25,787 bases of DNA from Apostichopus parvimensis. Taxonomy: Eukaryota; Echinodermata; Holothuroidea; Aspidochirotida; Stichopodidae. Positions within the stretch are counted from its first letter, which is position 1; every line of letters starts with the position of its first letter. The stretch is from positions 24,606 through 50,392 of the forward strand of contig KN884914.1 of assembly GCA_000934455.1 (NCBI GenBank). Reading direction: 5' to 3'. This document shows, piece after piece, positions 1 to 9,040 of this stretch. The position numbers were made by a program, and so were the translations under genes. The notes under the pieces are model-generated. The model saw only the letters and a program-made list of their open reading frames with translations, was not told the DNA's origin and ran no database searches.

Positions 1-100
1 TGTAAATGTAGTATTAACCTTTTATCTACATGTTATTTTTTATATTCTTTAATTGCGCCCTCAATTGCCATGACTTGAATACACTCAGCCAGAGAAGTCG

Positions 101-106
101 TATAAG
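101..106 (+). promoter_or_regulatory. candidate TATA box of the LTR promoter
   Basis: TATAAG lies within the conserved LTR block and is repeated at 7269-7274 in the 3' LTR. Transcription would then start near 130, upstream of the first donor site at 185. This is positional inference only. Confidence 0.3.
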
Positions 107-184
107 CCTTTATTCAACCTTAAAAATGTAATTTAGTGATTAATCATTCTTTGATTGAAGCTTGCCTTGAGAATATTAATAATG

Positions 185-777
185 GTAAGTTACAAACATT
201 AAGTGGCACTGTAGGTAAACGTAAATCACATTATTTTTATGAGTAATTGGTAAGTTTATTATATGCATGTGTTATCGATCACTCGGCGTTAGTTAGGCCT
301 TGTTATCGTACTGTTGTTTACACGTGCACGTTATCTGTGAGCGTTGGAAAATCGTTTCGTTCATACTAGTTATTAAACTGTATTTTCAACTGTTTATATT
401 AAGATGATGCTTAGATGGCTTCGCCATGTCATTCATAATTAATTGTTTAATCATTTAAGCTACTTTAGAGAGCCTGAAGCCACAATTAGGGCTGGTTTAT
501 AGTAAATTATTCTTTGTGGCTTGCAACTTATAAATGCCCACAACATGGCATGGTGCTAAGGGACGTCACTTCGCCATTGCTACACTTAACTATTGAATAT
601 TCATGAGCCTCATAGTATTGGCTTTATTATACACTGTTTATTATTTGCAACTTGTTTAAATGGTATATTTACTCAAAAATCACGCTTTATCACGATTTAA
701 GTATTGAACGTGTTGCTATGCAGTAAATTTAGCATTCAGATATTATTTAAGAACGTTAATTTGTTTGTTTATTACAG
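185..777 (+). other. intron 1 inside the 5' LTR
   Basis: The segment begins with the consensus donor GTAAGT and ends with a T-rich tract followed by TTATTACAG. Removing 185-777 joins ...AATAATG to GAAACCGAC, which is exactly the sequence found at this point in the 3' LTR. The 593 bp hold no convincing coding frame. It is AT-rich and resembles ordinary intronic DNA. The exact coincidence of GT-AG limits with the gap in the 3' LTR is direct sequence evidence for splicing. That it is spliced today is inference. Confidence 0.85.
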
Positions 778-841
778 GAAACCGACAAGCAGTGAATCAT
801 CTTTACTTTTACTTAGCAGAGAACTCAGAAAGGCAACCAAG

Positions 842-1157
842 GTTAGCAATGTAGGCAATTTGCGCCTATCTGTGTTAAGAATAAATATTTTACTGGTTAA
901 AGTGACATAATTAACCTTTATGATCAAGATGTTGTTTTAACCTTATTTTTGTAAATCCATACCTTAATTCCGTCCACGATAAGATAGTAGTGATAACACA
1001 TTTATGTTAAATGCTTGTGTATTCTACAACCTCAAGGAACAATTATTATTAGTTCTCGTTGACGTCATCGGTTAATTGTAATATCTTAAATAGTATGTAA
1101 CATGCACTATGTGCCGGGTTTTATGTACTTTGTTTTTTCTTCTCTTTCTATTTTTAG
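842..1157 (+). other. intron 2 inside the 5' LTR
   Basis: The 316-bp segment starts GTTAGC and ends with a long pyrimidine tract and TTTTTAG (1151-1157). Deleting it joins ...GGCAACCAAG to TTTTCACGTTG, exactly as in the 3' LTR. The 64-bp block between the two introns (778-841) would be a small noncoding exon. The donor is weaker than that of intron 1, while the acceptor is very strong. Confidence 0.85.
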
Positions 1158-1175
1158 TTTTCACGTTGATGTTTT

Positions 1176-1181
1176 AATAAA
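1176..1181 (+). terminator. poly(A) signal in the 5' LTR
   Basis: AATAAA lies in the last LTR block, 57 bases before the LTR end, in a stretch identical in the 3' LTR. In the 5' copy it would have to be ignored or bypassed for full-length transcription. Confidence 0.55.
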
Positions 1182-1255
1182 CTGAATATCATCAGTAAAG
1201 AAAACCTGTCACCATTTTCTGAGTCAGTAACTGCTACAGTGAAAACTTGACGCCA

Positions 1256-4200
1256 ATGGAAGGTGAAAAGATCTCATCAATGGAGCAAGGAGAACCCACA
1301 GAAATGGAAGGCAGCACCACGAAACTGACTTCCAAGGGTGAGCCCACTGATGAACTTGTAGAGAAACTTAGTGCTTCCTGGAAGCACTCGGTTATTGAAA
1401 TCCAATCGATGGATGAAGCTAAAGATGAACAGTCACTCAGACAAGGCCTAGCCAAAGTAACAAAGTGTTTGAAGGAATATGAAGAACACTGGAAAGCTTT
1501 CTCAGAACTCTTTCACCCAGACAAAGATATTACATTTCAGAAATTATACAAAGAACAGAACGACATATTCTTAGAAAACATGTCAACTGCAACAGATGCA
1601 TTTGCAAGGGCATCAAGAGAGTTGGAAAAATTTTCCGCTGAAACAAGGTCACTGAGGTCCCACAAGTCTAGTGGATCATTATCATCACGATCTTCATCAA
1701 TATCTAGTATGAGAGCGAAAGCATTAGCTGAAGCTGCTGCTGCAAAGGAAAGGCTGCGGTTTACCCAAGAGATTGCAACCTTAAAAGCAACTCAGTCTGC
1801 GAAAAGAGCGAAGGAAGAAGCTGAACAGGCTGCAAAAAGAGCAACGGAAGATGCTCAACTACAAGCTCAGCTAGAAATTCTGAAAGCTGAACAAGAAGCT
1901 GCAGAGACTGCTGCCAGGGTTGAAATGTTATCAGAAGTTGATGACAACGAGTCTTGTCGCTCGACATCACCAAGCGACACGACTAACGACCATGTAAGAC
2001 GCTTTATGCAGGGTTTGCAGACTACAACTACCCCAAAGACTGAGCATCCACAAACTGAACCAGAAATTAAGTTTCAACCAACTCTAGAACCATCACCCCA
2101 ATCAATGAAAGAAACTGCTCGAATAATAACAGAGGCAATATCAACAGCCGTGAACTTCAAGAACATCAAAGCACCAGAACCACCAATCTTCAGTGGAGAT
2201 CCATTACAATATCCTGATTGGAAGATTTCGTTTGATGGCTTAATTGAACAACATGTATCATCAGCAGATAGAATTCACTACCTAAAAAGATATTTGGGTG
2301 GTGCGGCAAAGGAGGCTGTGAATGGATACTTTCTGCTGAAAGATGAATCTGCTTACCAGAAAGCAAAGGATGTCTTAGAGGAAAGATACGGGAATCCGTA
2401 CATGATTGCAGAAGCCTTCAGGGAAAAACTTGACAAATGGCCCCGGATTGACCCCAAGAATTATGAAGAACTTAGACGGTTTTCAGACTTCCTCCTGCAA
2501 TGTAGTGCTGCTATGGAAGAAATGTCCTCTTTGGATATTTTGAATGACACTAGAGAGATAAGTAAATTACTTGAGAAATTACCAAGCTGGATTTCTACCC
2601 GATGGAAAAGGTCTGCTGTCAATGCCAAGAGAATCAGCGGAAAATACCCAGGCCTAAAAGATTTAGCTGAATTCCTGAAGACCGAGTCAGAAATTGTTTG
2701 TGATCCAGCTATGGGCAACTTCAGAGATCAGAGAAAGTCATTCCACTCAAATCCTACCAAACCTAAGGTATTTACCGCCAGAAACATGGCAACAAATGCA
2801 GAGAGTACTTTCTGTGTCATCTGCGAGAAACCTTACCATTTTCTCACAGAATGTAGAAAGTTTGGTGCAAAACCTGAAGCAGAGAAGCAAGAATTCATCA
2901 AGAAAAATGGTCTTTGTTATGGTTGCCTGAAAAGAGGTCATCGCTCTAAAGATTGTCAGAAACGAGCAACATGCAGTAAGTGCGAAGGCAAACATCCATC
3001 CAGCCTACACAAAGACAAACCTTTTGCAAACCAGCAAATTAGTGGAACTATAACTGAAGAGTCAACCAACAGAGCAGTAGATACAGCAAATTCTGGTGGT
3101 GTGCCTTCTCTTGAGATGACTTCCATGATAGTACCTGTATGGGTATCGACTCAAGAACTTCCATCCGAGGAATTTCTAACTTATGCCCTACTGGACTCAC
3201 AGTCGGACTCAACATTCATATCAGAAGAACTAGCTGGCAAATTGAAAGCAAGACCAGTGAAAACTGCTTTGAGATTAACAACCATGACATCAGAAAGGAA
3301 AATCATTCAGTGTGGGAAGTACAATACACTGCAGATAAGAAGATTTGATGATGAACGGCATATCAAATTGCCAACTACCTTTACTAGGCAAATAATACCA
3401 GCACATATATCTCATGTGGCCACGTCTGAGACAGCAAGACGGTACTCGCACCTTAAACCAATAACAGATTTTGTGCCTCCACTCCAAGAGTGCGGCTTCG
3501 GCCTTCTAATAGGATACAACTGCTCTGAGGCTCTTGCTCCAATCAATTTTGTCAACGGTGGAGATGGACAGCCTTATGCCATTGAAACGAAACTAGGCTG
3601 GAGCATTGTTGGAACCCATCGATCAAAGAAGAGTGGAGAGGAAGATGAGATTGGTCTAAGTCATAGAATTGTAACCTCCGAGCTTTGTATGGACCACAAC
3701 ACTTCAAAACTCCACTTTGTACAAAGAACCAAAGTAAAGGAGCTAGGGCCAGGTGATGCAATAAAGGCTCTGGAGATGGACTTTGTTGCAGAGAAAGTCA
3801 CGGAAAATCCCTACTCTGTGGATGATAAGAGATTTCTGGATCTGCAAACATCCTCCATTCATGTCAATGAAGATAACCACATTGAGATGCCACTTCCATT
3901 TCGAAGTAGACCAGAATTGCCAAACAACAAGTCGATGGCATTATGTAGACTGAATCATTTGCGAAAACGACTGATGAAGGATAACAGATATTATCAGCAC
4001 TATAAAGACTTTATGGAAGACATAATCAAGAATAGTGATGCAGAGATTGTACAGAAGGAAAGGGATGCAGAGAAAGTTTGCTGGTACATACCACATCACG
4101 GTGTGTACCACCCACATAAACCAGATAAAATACGAGTTGTTTTTGATTGTTCTGCAAGATTTGGCAACACATCACTGAATGAACATCTCTTGACAGGACC

Positions 4201-7099
4201 AGATTTGACCAATAACTTATTGGGAGTTCTATGTCGATTCCGACAAGAAGAAATAGCTATCATGTGTGATATCGAGCGGATGTTCCATCAGTTCCATGTT
4301 GACCCCAATGATCGAGATTTCTTGCGCTTTCTGTGGTGGAAGAAAGGTGATCTCTACACAGAGCCGTCAATCTACAGAATGAGGGTCCATCTTTTTGGCG
4401 CTGGTTCCTCACCTGGTTGTGCAAACTTCGGTCTAAAATATGTTGCAGATTTGTACAGCAAGACAGACCAACAGGATGCAAAGGATTTCCTAAAGAGAAA
4501 CTTCTATGTGGATGATGGATTGAGAAGTGTTGATAAGGTTTCAAACGCCATCAAGCTTATCGAAGATGTCACATCAATTTGTGCCCAGGGATCATTGCGG
4601 TTGCACAAATTCATCTCTAACAACAGAGACGTAATGTCAGCAATACCCAAATCCGAACAAGCCAAGGAAGTCAAAGATTTGGATCTGGCATTCGACAATT
4701 TACCTATGGAGAGAGCTTTGGGTATCCACTGGTGTGTTGAGTCGGATGAATTTCAGTTCAGAATTGTGTTGAAGAATCAAACCTTGACCAGACGTGGAAT
4801 TCTGTCGACTGTTGCATCAATATATGACCCTCTAGGTCTGTTAGCACCATATGTGCTCAAAGGAAAACAGATCCTACAGCAAATGTGTAGAGAAGGAGCA
4901 GATTGGGATGAAGCACTATCGGATGAGCTGAAACCAAAGTGGGAAAGATGGCTATCTGAGTTACCCACTCTCTCCAATCTTCAGATAAGTAGATGTTTCA
5001 AACCCAAAAACTTTGGTTCTACAAAGACAGTGGAATTGCATCACTTCTCTGACGCAAGCACTTCAGGTTATGGGCAGTGTTCGTACATCAGACTGGTAGG
5101 AGAAACAGACGTCCACTGCACATTGGTTATGGGGAAATCCAGAGTCACTCCACTAAAGACGGTGACTATTCCCAGATTAGAACTTCAAGCAGCTGTTGTC
5201 TCAAGTAAAGTGAGCAGCATACTGAACAGGGAATTAGAATATGAGAAAATAACCAACTACTTTTGGACAGACTCGCAAGTCGTCATGGGCTACATCAACA
5301 ACGACTCACGAAGATTCCATGTCTATGTTGCTAACAGAGTCCAACGTATCAGAAATTCAACAGAACCATACCAATGGAACTACATCTCCACAGATGCAAA
5401 TCCTGCTGATCATGCCTCTAGAGGTCTGTTTGTTCAGGGATTAGCTTCTTCCAACTGGTTCAAGGGTCCAGCCTTTTTACTGAAACGTGAGCTTGAATTT
5501 GCTTCCTGTTCAACTGACATCTCATCTGAAGATCCTGAGGTCAAAACAGGACATGTTTTTGCTGTTGCTGCAGCACCTGTTGACCCAATATTGGACAGAG
5601 TTGGCCACTTCTCAAATTGGGCAGAGGCAGTAAGAGGTATTAGTGCACTGAGAGGACTCATTCGTAGAAAAAGGAGGCTGGCCCCAAAATCAAGAATCAT
5701 GGAATTGAAAGATACAGAGATCTTCATTCTGAAGTTGTTGCAAAAATATCACTTTCAGAATGAAATACATCTACTAGAAACCGAGAAACCTAAAGTGAAG
5801 GGGCAGCTGTGGAAACTAGATCCATACTTGGACGAAGAAGGTGTATTACGAGTTGGAGGACGCCTTCGACGCACAAGAATGAGTCACAACAGTAAACACC
5901 AAATACTTGTCCCAAAGAAGACACACATCACTGATCTACTGATTAAACACTTCCATGAAAAGGTGGCACACCAGGGAAGAGGCTTCACCACCAATGCCTT
6001 ACGGTCAAGTGGGTACTGGATCATTGGTTTAAGTTCTGCGGTGGCGTCGCATATCTACAAGTGCATCACCTGCAGAAAACTTAGAGGAAGAACCCAAAGT
6101 CAGAAGATGAGTGACTTACCTAGCCAGAGACTTGAGCCATCACCTCCCTTCACATACTGTGGAGTTGATTGCTTTGGACCATTTATCATAAAGGATGGTC
6201 GAAAGGAAATTAAGAAGTATGGGTTGCTATTCACATGTATGAGTTCAAGGGCCATACATTTAGAAATGCTTGACGACATGACCTCTGATGCCTTCATAAA
6301 CTCTCTGCGATGCATGATATCCATCCGTGGGAGAATACGCCAGATATTCTGTGATCAAGGTTCAAACTTCGTTGGAGCTCTCAATGAATTTAAGAAGTGT
6401 GGTAAAGAGATGAAGGATCAAGTCATTAAGAAGTTTCTTGAAGACCGTGAATGCGAATTTATTCTGAACACTCCATCTTCGAGCCACATGGGTGGCTTTT
6501 GGGAACGCCAAATTCGATCCATCAGAAGCATCCTAACTTCAATCCTTCATGAACATAAATCACGGTTGGACTGCTCATCGCTTCGTGCATTCCTTTATGA
6601 GACCATGGCTATTGTAAATAGCCGACCATTGACGGTGGATAATCTGAATGACCCTAATGGACCAGAACCCCTCACTCCAAACCACCTGTTGACCACTAGG
6701 TCAGAATTGATCTTACCACCGTTAGGTGAATTTGTGAAACAGGACATCTATACTAAGAAAAGGTGGAGACAAGTCCAGTTCCTGGCAAACGAATTCTGGA
6801 CCAGATGGAGGAAAGAATACTTACAGTCCTTACAATCGAGAGCCAAATGGAGCAAAGTAAAACGAAACCTTGAAGTAGGTGATGTTGTACTCCTCAAGGA
6901 TGAAGAGCTGGTACGAGGAAACCTAAGACTGGCACGTGTTGTCGAGACTACCTTCAGCAGAGACAATTTGGTCAGAAAGGTCAAACTTCTAATGGCAGAT
7001 TCCGATTTAAATAAGATGGGCAAACGAGTGAAGGAACCAGTTTATCTTGAACGACCTGTTCATAAGTTGGTACTATTGCAAGAAAGGGAGCAATTTTAA
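1256..7099 (+). CDS. BEL/Pao gag-pol polyprotein
   Basis: This 1947-residue frame makes all proteins needed for retrotransposition. In order: an Ala/Glu/Lys-rich coiled coil (~150-225); a DUF1759-type gag region (~305-457); two CX2CX4HX4C zinc knuckles (C520 and C554) plus a third CX2CX3HX4H cluster; a retropepsin-like domain with DSQSDSTF at D647 instead of the common DSG/DTG; reverse transcriptase with D1005 and YVDD at 1084-1087; RNase H with D1266, E1309, D1339 and D1385; an integrase HHCC zinc finger, then a D1638, D1700, E1750 core; and a DUF5641-like C-terminus. The first ATG (1256) lies only 17 bases after the 5' LTR. The in-frame TTG at 1247 is not needed as a start, and an in-frame TGA at 1220 blocks extension. 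All catalytic residues checked are present. Confidence 0.95.
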   Translation: MEGEKISSMEQGEPTEMEGSTTKLTSKGEPTDELVEKLSASWKHSVIEIQSMDEAKDEQSLRQGLAKVTKCLKEYEEHWKAFSELFHPDKDITFQKLYKEQNDIFLENMSTATDAFARASRELEKFSAETRSLRSHKSSGSLSSRSSSISSMRAKALAEAAAAKERLRFTQEIATLKATQSAKRAKEEAEQAAKRATEDAQLQAQLEILKAEQEAAETAARVEMLSEVDDNESCRSTSPSDTTNDHVRRFMQGLQTTTTPKTEHPQTEPEIKFQPTLEPSPQSMKETARIITEAISTAVNFKNIKAPEPPIFSGDPLQYPDWKISFDGLIEQHVSSADRIHYLKRYLGGAAKEAVNGYFLLKDESAYQKAKDVLEERYGNPYMIAEAFREKLDKWPRIDPKNYEELRRFSDFLLQCSAAMEEMSSLDILNDTREISKLLEKLPSWISTRWKRSAVNAKRISGKYPGLKDLAEFLKTESEIVCDPAMGNFRDQRKSFHSNPTKPKVFTARNMATNAESTFCVICEKPYHFLTECRKFGAKPEAEKQEFIKKNGLCYGCLKRGHRSKDCQKRATCSKCEGKHPSSLHKDKPFANQQISGTITEESTNRAVDTANSGGVPSLEMTSMIVPVWVSTQELPSEEFLTYALLDSQSDSTFISEELAGKLKARPVKTALRLTTMTSERKIIQCGKYNTLQIRRFDDERHIKLPTTFTRQIIPAHISHVATSETARRYSHLKPITDFVPPLQECGFGLLIGYNCSEALAPINFVNGGDGQPYAIETKLGWSIVGTHRSKKSGEEDEIGLSHRIVTSELCMDHNTSKLHFVQRTKVKELGPGDAIKALEMDFVAEKVTENPYSVDDKRFLDLQTSSIHVNEDNHIEMPLPFRSRPELPNNKSMALCRLNHLRKRLMKDNRYYQHYKDFMEDIIKNSDAEIVQKERDAEKVCWYIPHHGVYHPHKPDKIRVVFDCSARFGNTSLNEHLLTGPDLTNNLLGVLCRFRQEEIAIMCDIERMFHQFHVDPNDRDFLRFLWWKKGDLYTEPSIYRMRVHLFGAGSSPGCANFGLKYVADLYSKTDQQDAKDFLKRNFYVDDGLRSVDKVSNAIKLIEDVTSICAQGSLRLHKFISNNRDVMSAIPKSEQAKEVKDLDLAFDNLPMERALGIHWCVESDEFQFRIVLKNQTLTRRGILSTVASIYDPLGLLAPYVLKGKQILQQMCREGADWDEALSDELKPKWERWLSELPTLSNLQISRCFKPKNFGSTKTVELHHFSDASTSGYGQCSYIRLVGETDVHCTLVMGKSRVTPLKTVTIPRLELQAAVVSSKVSSILNRELEYEKITNYFWTDSQVVMGYINNDSRRFHVYVANRVQRIRNSTEPYQWNYISTDANPADHASRGLFVQGLASSNWFKGPAFLLKRELEFASCSTDISSEDPEVKTGHVFAVAAAPVDPILDRVGHFSNWAEAVRGISALRGLIRRKRRLAPKSRIMELKDTEIFILKLLQKYHFQNEIHLLETEKPKVKGQLWKLDPYLDEEGVLRVGGRLRRTRMSHNSKHQILVPKKTHITDLLIKHFHEKVAHQGRGFTTNALRSSGYWIIGLSSAVASHIYKCITCRKLRGRTQSQKMSDLPSQRLEPSPPFTYCGVDCFGPFIIKDGRKEIKKYGLLFTCMSSRAIHLEMLDDMTSDAFINSLRCMISIRGRIRQIFCDQGSNFVGALNEFKKCGKEMKDQVIKKFLEDRECEFILNTPSSSHMGGFWERQIRSIRSILTSILHEHKSRLDCSSLRAFLYETMAIVNSRPLTVDNLNDPNGPEPLTPNHLLTTRSELILPPLGEFVKQDIYTKKRWRQVQFLANEFWTRWRKEYLQSLQSRAKWSKVKRNLEVGDVVLLKDEELVRGNLRLARVVETTFSRDNLVRKVKLLMADSDLNKMGKRVKEPVYLERPVHKLVLLQEREQF

Positions 7100-7157
7100 T
7101 GTGCTCTTGGGTGGGAGTGGGTTGTGTTTAAGTGTAAATTGTAAATTGTACCCAAGT

Positions 7158-7168
7158 TTGGGTGGGAG
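7158..7168 (+). other. polypurine tract before the 3' LTR
   Basis: TTGGGTGGGAG directly precedes the TG that opens the 3' LTR, the position where plus-strand DNA synthesis is primed in LTR elements. The same 13-base string TTGGGTGGGAGTG also occurs at 7107-7119, just after the stop codon. Confidence 0.6.
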
Positions 7169-7496
7169 TGTAAATGTAGTATTAACCTTTAATCTTTATG
7201 TTATTTTTTATATTCTTTAATTGCGCCCTCAATTGCCATGACTTGAATACACTCAGCCAGAGAAGTCGTATAAGCCTCTATTCAACCTTTAAAATGTAAT
7301 TTAGTGATTAATCATTCTTTGATTGAAGCTTGCCTTGAGAATATTAATAATGGAAACCGACGATCAGTGAATCATCTTTACTTTACTTAGCAGAGAGCTC
7401 AGAAAGGCAACCAAGTTTTCACGTTGATGTTTTAATAAACTGAATATCATCAGTAAAGAAAACCTGTCACCATTTTCTGAGTCAGTAACTGCTACA
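7169..7496 (+). repeat. 3' LTR, intronless form
   Basis: The 328-bp LTR is colinear with the three 5' LTR blocks and lacks both intron-like segments at the exact GT/AG limits (joins near 7352 and 7415). It keeps the TATAAG (7269-7274) and AATAAA (7434-7439) motifs. The boundary is set by divergence from the 5' copy after CTGCTACA. Confidence 0.93.
7434..7439 (+). terminator. poly(A) signal of the retrotransposon
   Basis: AATAAA in the 3' LTR is the expected 3'-end signal for the genomic transcript, with cleavage expected some 15-30 bases downstream. Confidence 0.6.
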
Positions 7497-7951
7497 CTCC
7501 ATATCACGGCCTTCACTAGCATCTTTTGTGAAAAAAAGTTTGTATTTAAAGTATATATACCTTTGTAAACAGGTACTTGTGGTTGGGAGTCATGCAATTG
7601 ACCAGTTTTGCACAATTCTACTAGGTAAAGTCAACTGATATTCTTATAATCCTTGTATAATGTATATATTGCTCTGATCTTAGCTATTATGGTTTGTCCC
7701 CCACATATTTAATTAGCCTATATAGAGGCATAGGAACGGGGGGGGGGGTGGTGTCAGACCAATATTGTTACGGTACGGTATCATTCATGATACAGGGTAT
7801 GCTTACGTGGGTTTGTAATTCACGTTCTACTTGCCAGATATGAACTTTATTGAAAAATTGATTGACAGAAGTGGGACAGGACCTACCTTCACGGGTCACT
7901 TCTGGCATCACGGACTCCCGGGATTTCTCGCGACGGAATACCTCGGGACCA
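7497..7951. other. noncoding flank of the retrotransposon
   Basis: No coding frame with support was found. The stretch holds a G homopolymer near 7738-7747 and is otherwise unremarkable AT-rich DNA. Confidence 0.6.
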
Positions 7952-8122
7952 AATGAATTTGGATAACCGAATGAACTGGGACAACGGAATGAAATTGAAG
8001 AACGGAATGGAATTAGACAACGGGAGTTTCCTCGAATGCAACTTTAGTTTCCGCGACGGCAACCAATGTTTTCGCGACGGCAACATAAATTTCTGCAACG
8101 GTAACATAAATCATAAATGTGG
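7952..8122. repeat. in-frame minisatellite, 18-bp then 21-bp units
   Basis: Four 18-bp units start at 7952, 7970, 7988 and 8006 with the pattern AATGAA...ACAACGG. After a 15-base joint, four units of 21 bp start at 8039, 8060, 8081 and 8102 with the pattern CAAC...GCGACGG, the last one degenerate. Both periods are multiples of three. A 64-residue plus-strand frame (7953-8147) with six-residue MNxDNG-like and seven-residue NxxFRDG-like repeats stays open, and so does a minus-strand frame. No start context, splice sites or family match supports a gene. Confidence 0.75.
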
Positions 8123-9040
8123 TACAAACGGCGTGCATTACGATTGACCTTAACCTTTGACGTTTATGAAACGCCTAACCATGTTTTTACATGAACTTCA
8201 CCTTCCGCTCACACACATTAATTGTATGACTGTTCAAGCCTACAGGTACGGTAGGTGCTTGCAAACTACGGTTCGTTAGTGTGCAGCCATTGTTTTACGC
8301 ACTGGTGCCACCAGGATCTTTCTCTACTTATATGCTTCAAAACACTGGTACTTACATGTTGATAATTCAAGTTGGTAACTATTAGTTGAACACAGGTATG
8401 TGTTTATCATTTTTAATATCATTTATGAGACTAGTACTTGAAACAATTATTATCATTAATGTCTTCTACAACTAATACTACTACACTACTGGCACTACTA
8501 CTAGGCCTAGCCTAAGTACGTTACTAGTATTAGTAATACTAAACGGAAGCTATGTGTGCCCACCATATTCTTCAGAACGGTGTTAATATGGTTACCGTAC
8601 AACGTTCCATGATAGCGTTGAAATATTTTAAACCACCATATTGAATTAATTCAACTATCAGAACCGTAACTGTGTATAGTAAACACTTCACAAATGACGC
8701 ACCTTCGTTATTGATGCACTTTCAAATATTACTAGCAATGATACAGCAGGCAACCTAAACTGTTTACAGCAAAACAGGGTTACATATTTGATTAGTTTTA
8801 ATCCATTTCAGTTAAATGCTGATCAAATTGTGGTTTTTTAAGCTTTAAACATCTTCCCCCAAGTTTTGCACATGTTTTTGGCATTTAGAAATCTTACTCC
8901 CAAAAAAACCCCAAAATTACCTCAGTACCACATACTAGTCCATACCACAAACCATTACTCGCTGGGCCCTGACCTGTCGTAGCTAAGAGGCTCAGAGCTT
9001 AGAGGCTCAGAGCATAGTAAACAGCATCCAAAGTCAATGG
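8123..9040. other. noncoding DNA with small simple repeats
   Basis: No gene was recognised. There is an ACT-rich trinucleotide stretch around 8470-8510 and a 15-bp direct duplication of GAGGCTCAGAGC (about 8987-9015). Confidence 0.55.

Larger units (their letters stand above)
1..1238 (+). repeat. 5' LTR carrying two intron-like insertions
   Basis: Three blocks match the 3' LTR in order: 1-184, 778-841 and 1158-1238, together 329 bp against 328 bp in the 3' copy. By eye there are about eight substitutions and one single-base indel, all in the first two blocks. The last ~100 shared bases, including all of block three, are identical. Between the blocks lie 593 and 316 bp with canonical intron ends. 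A TATA-like TATAAG is at 101-106 and AATAAA at 1176-1181, so both inserts fall in what should be the transcribed R region. The LTR end is fixed by CTGCTACA, where the 3' copy diverges into flanking DNA. Confidence 0.92.
1..7496 (+). mobile_element. BEL/Pao LTR retrotransposon, full length
   Basis: The element starts with TGTAAATGTAG at base 1 and ends with CTGCTACA at 7496, giving the usual TG...CA ends. Both ends share an LTR sequence, and the single long frame between them has BEL/Pao domain order: gag, zinc knuckles, aspartic protease, reverse transcriptase, RNase H, integrase. No frameshift or stop breaks the polyprotein, so the copy is potentially young or active. The 5' LTR is 1238 bp and the 3' LTR 328 bp because two intron-like segments occur only in the 5' LTR. 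Target-site duplication cannot be tested because the window starts exactly at the first LTR base. The 3' flank begins CTCCATATC. Confidence 0.93.

Noticed and set aside
704-910. 68-codon frame in the 5' LTR
   Set aside because: It crosses the 777/778 and 841/842 splice borders and lies mostly in intron-like sequence. It is not kept in the 3' LTR.
1247-1255. TTG as start of the polyprotein
   Set aside because: Animal genes start at ATG. The ATG at 1256 is in frame, and the extra codons are not needed by any domain.
4260-5727. Minus-strand frames opposite the RT and RNase H region
   Set aside because: They are shadows of the long plus-strand frame with no domain content.
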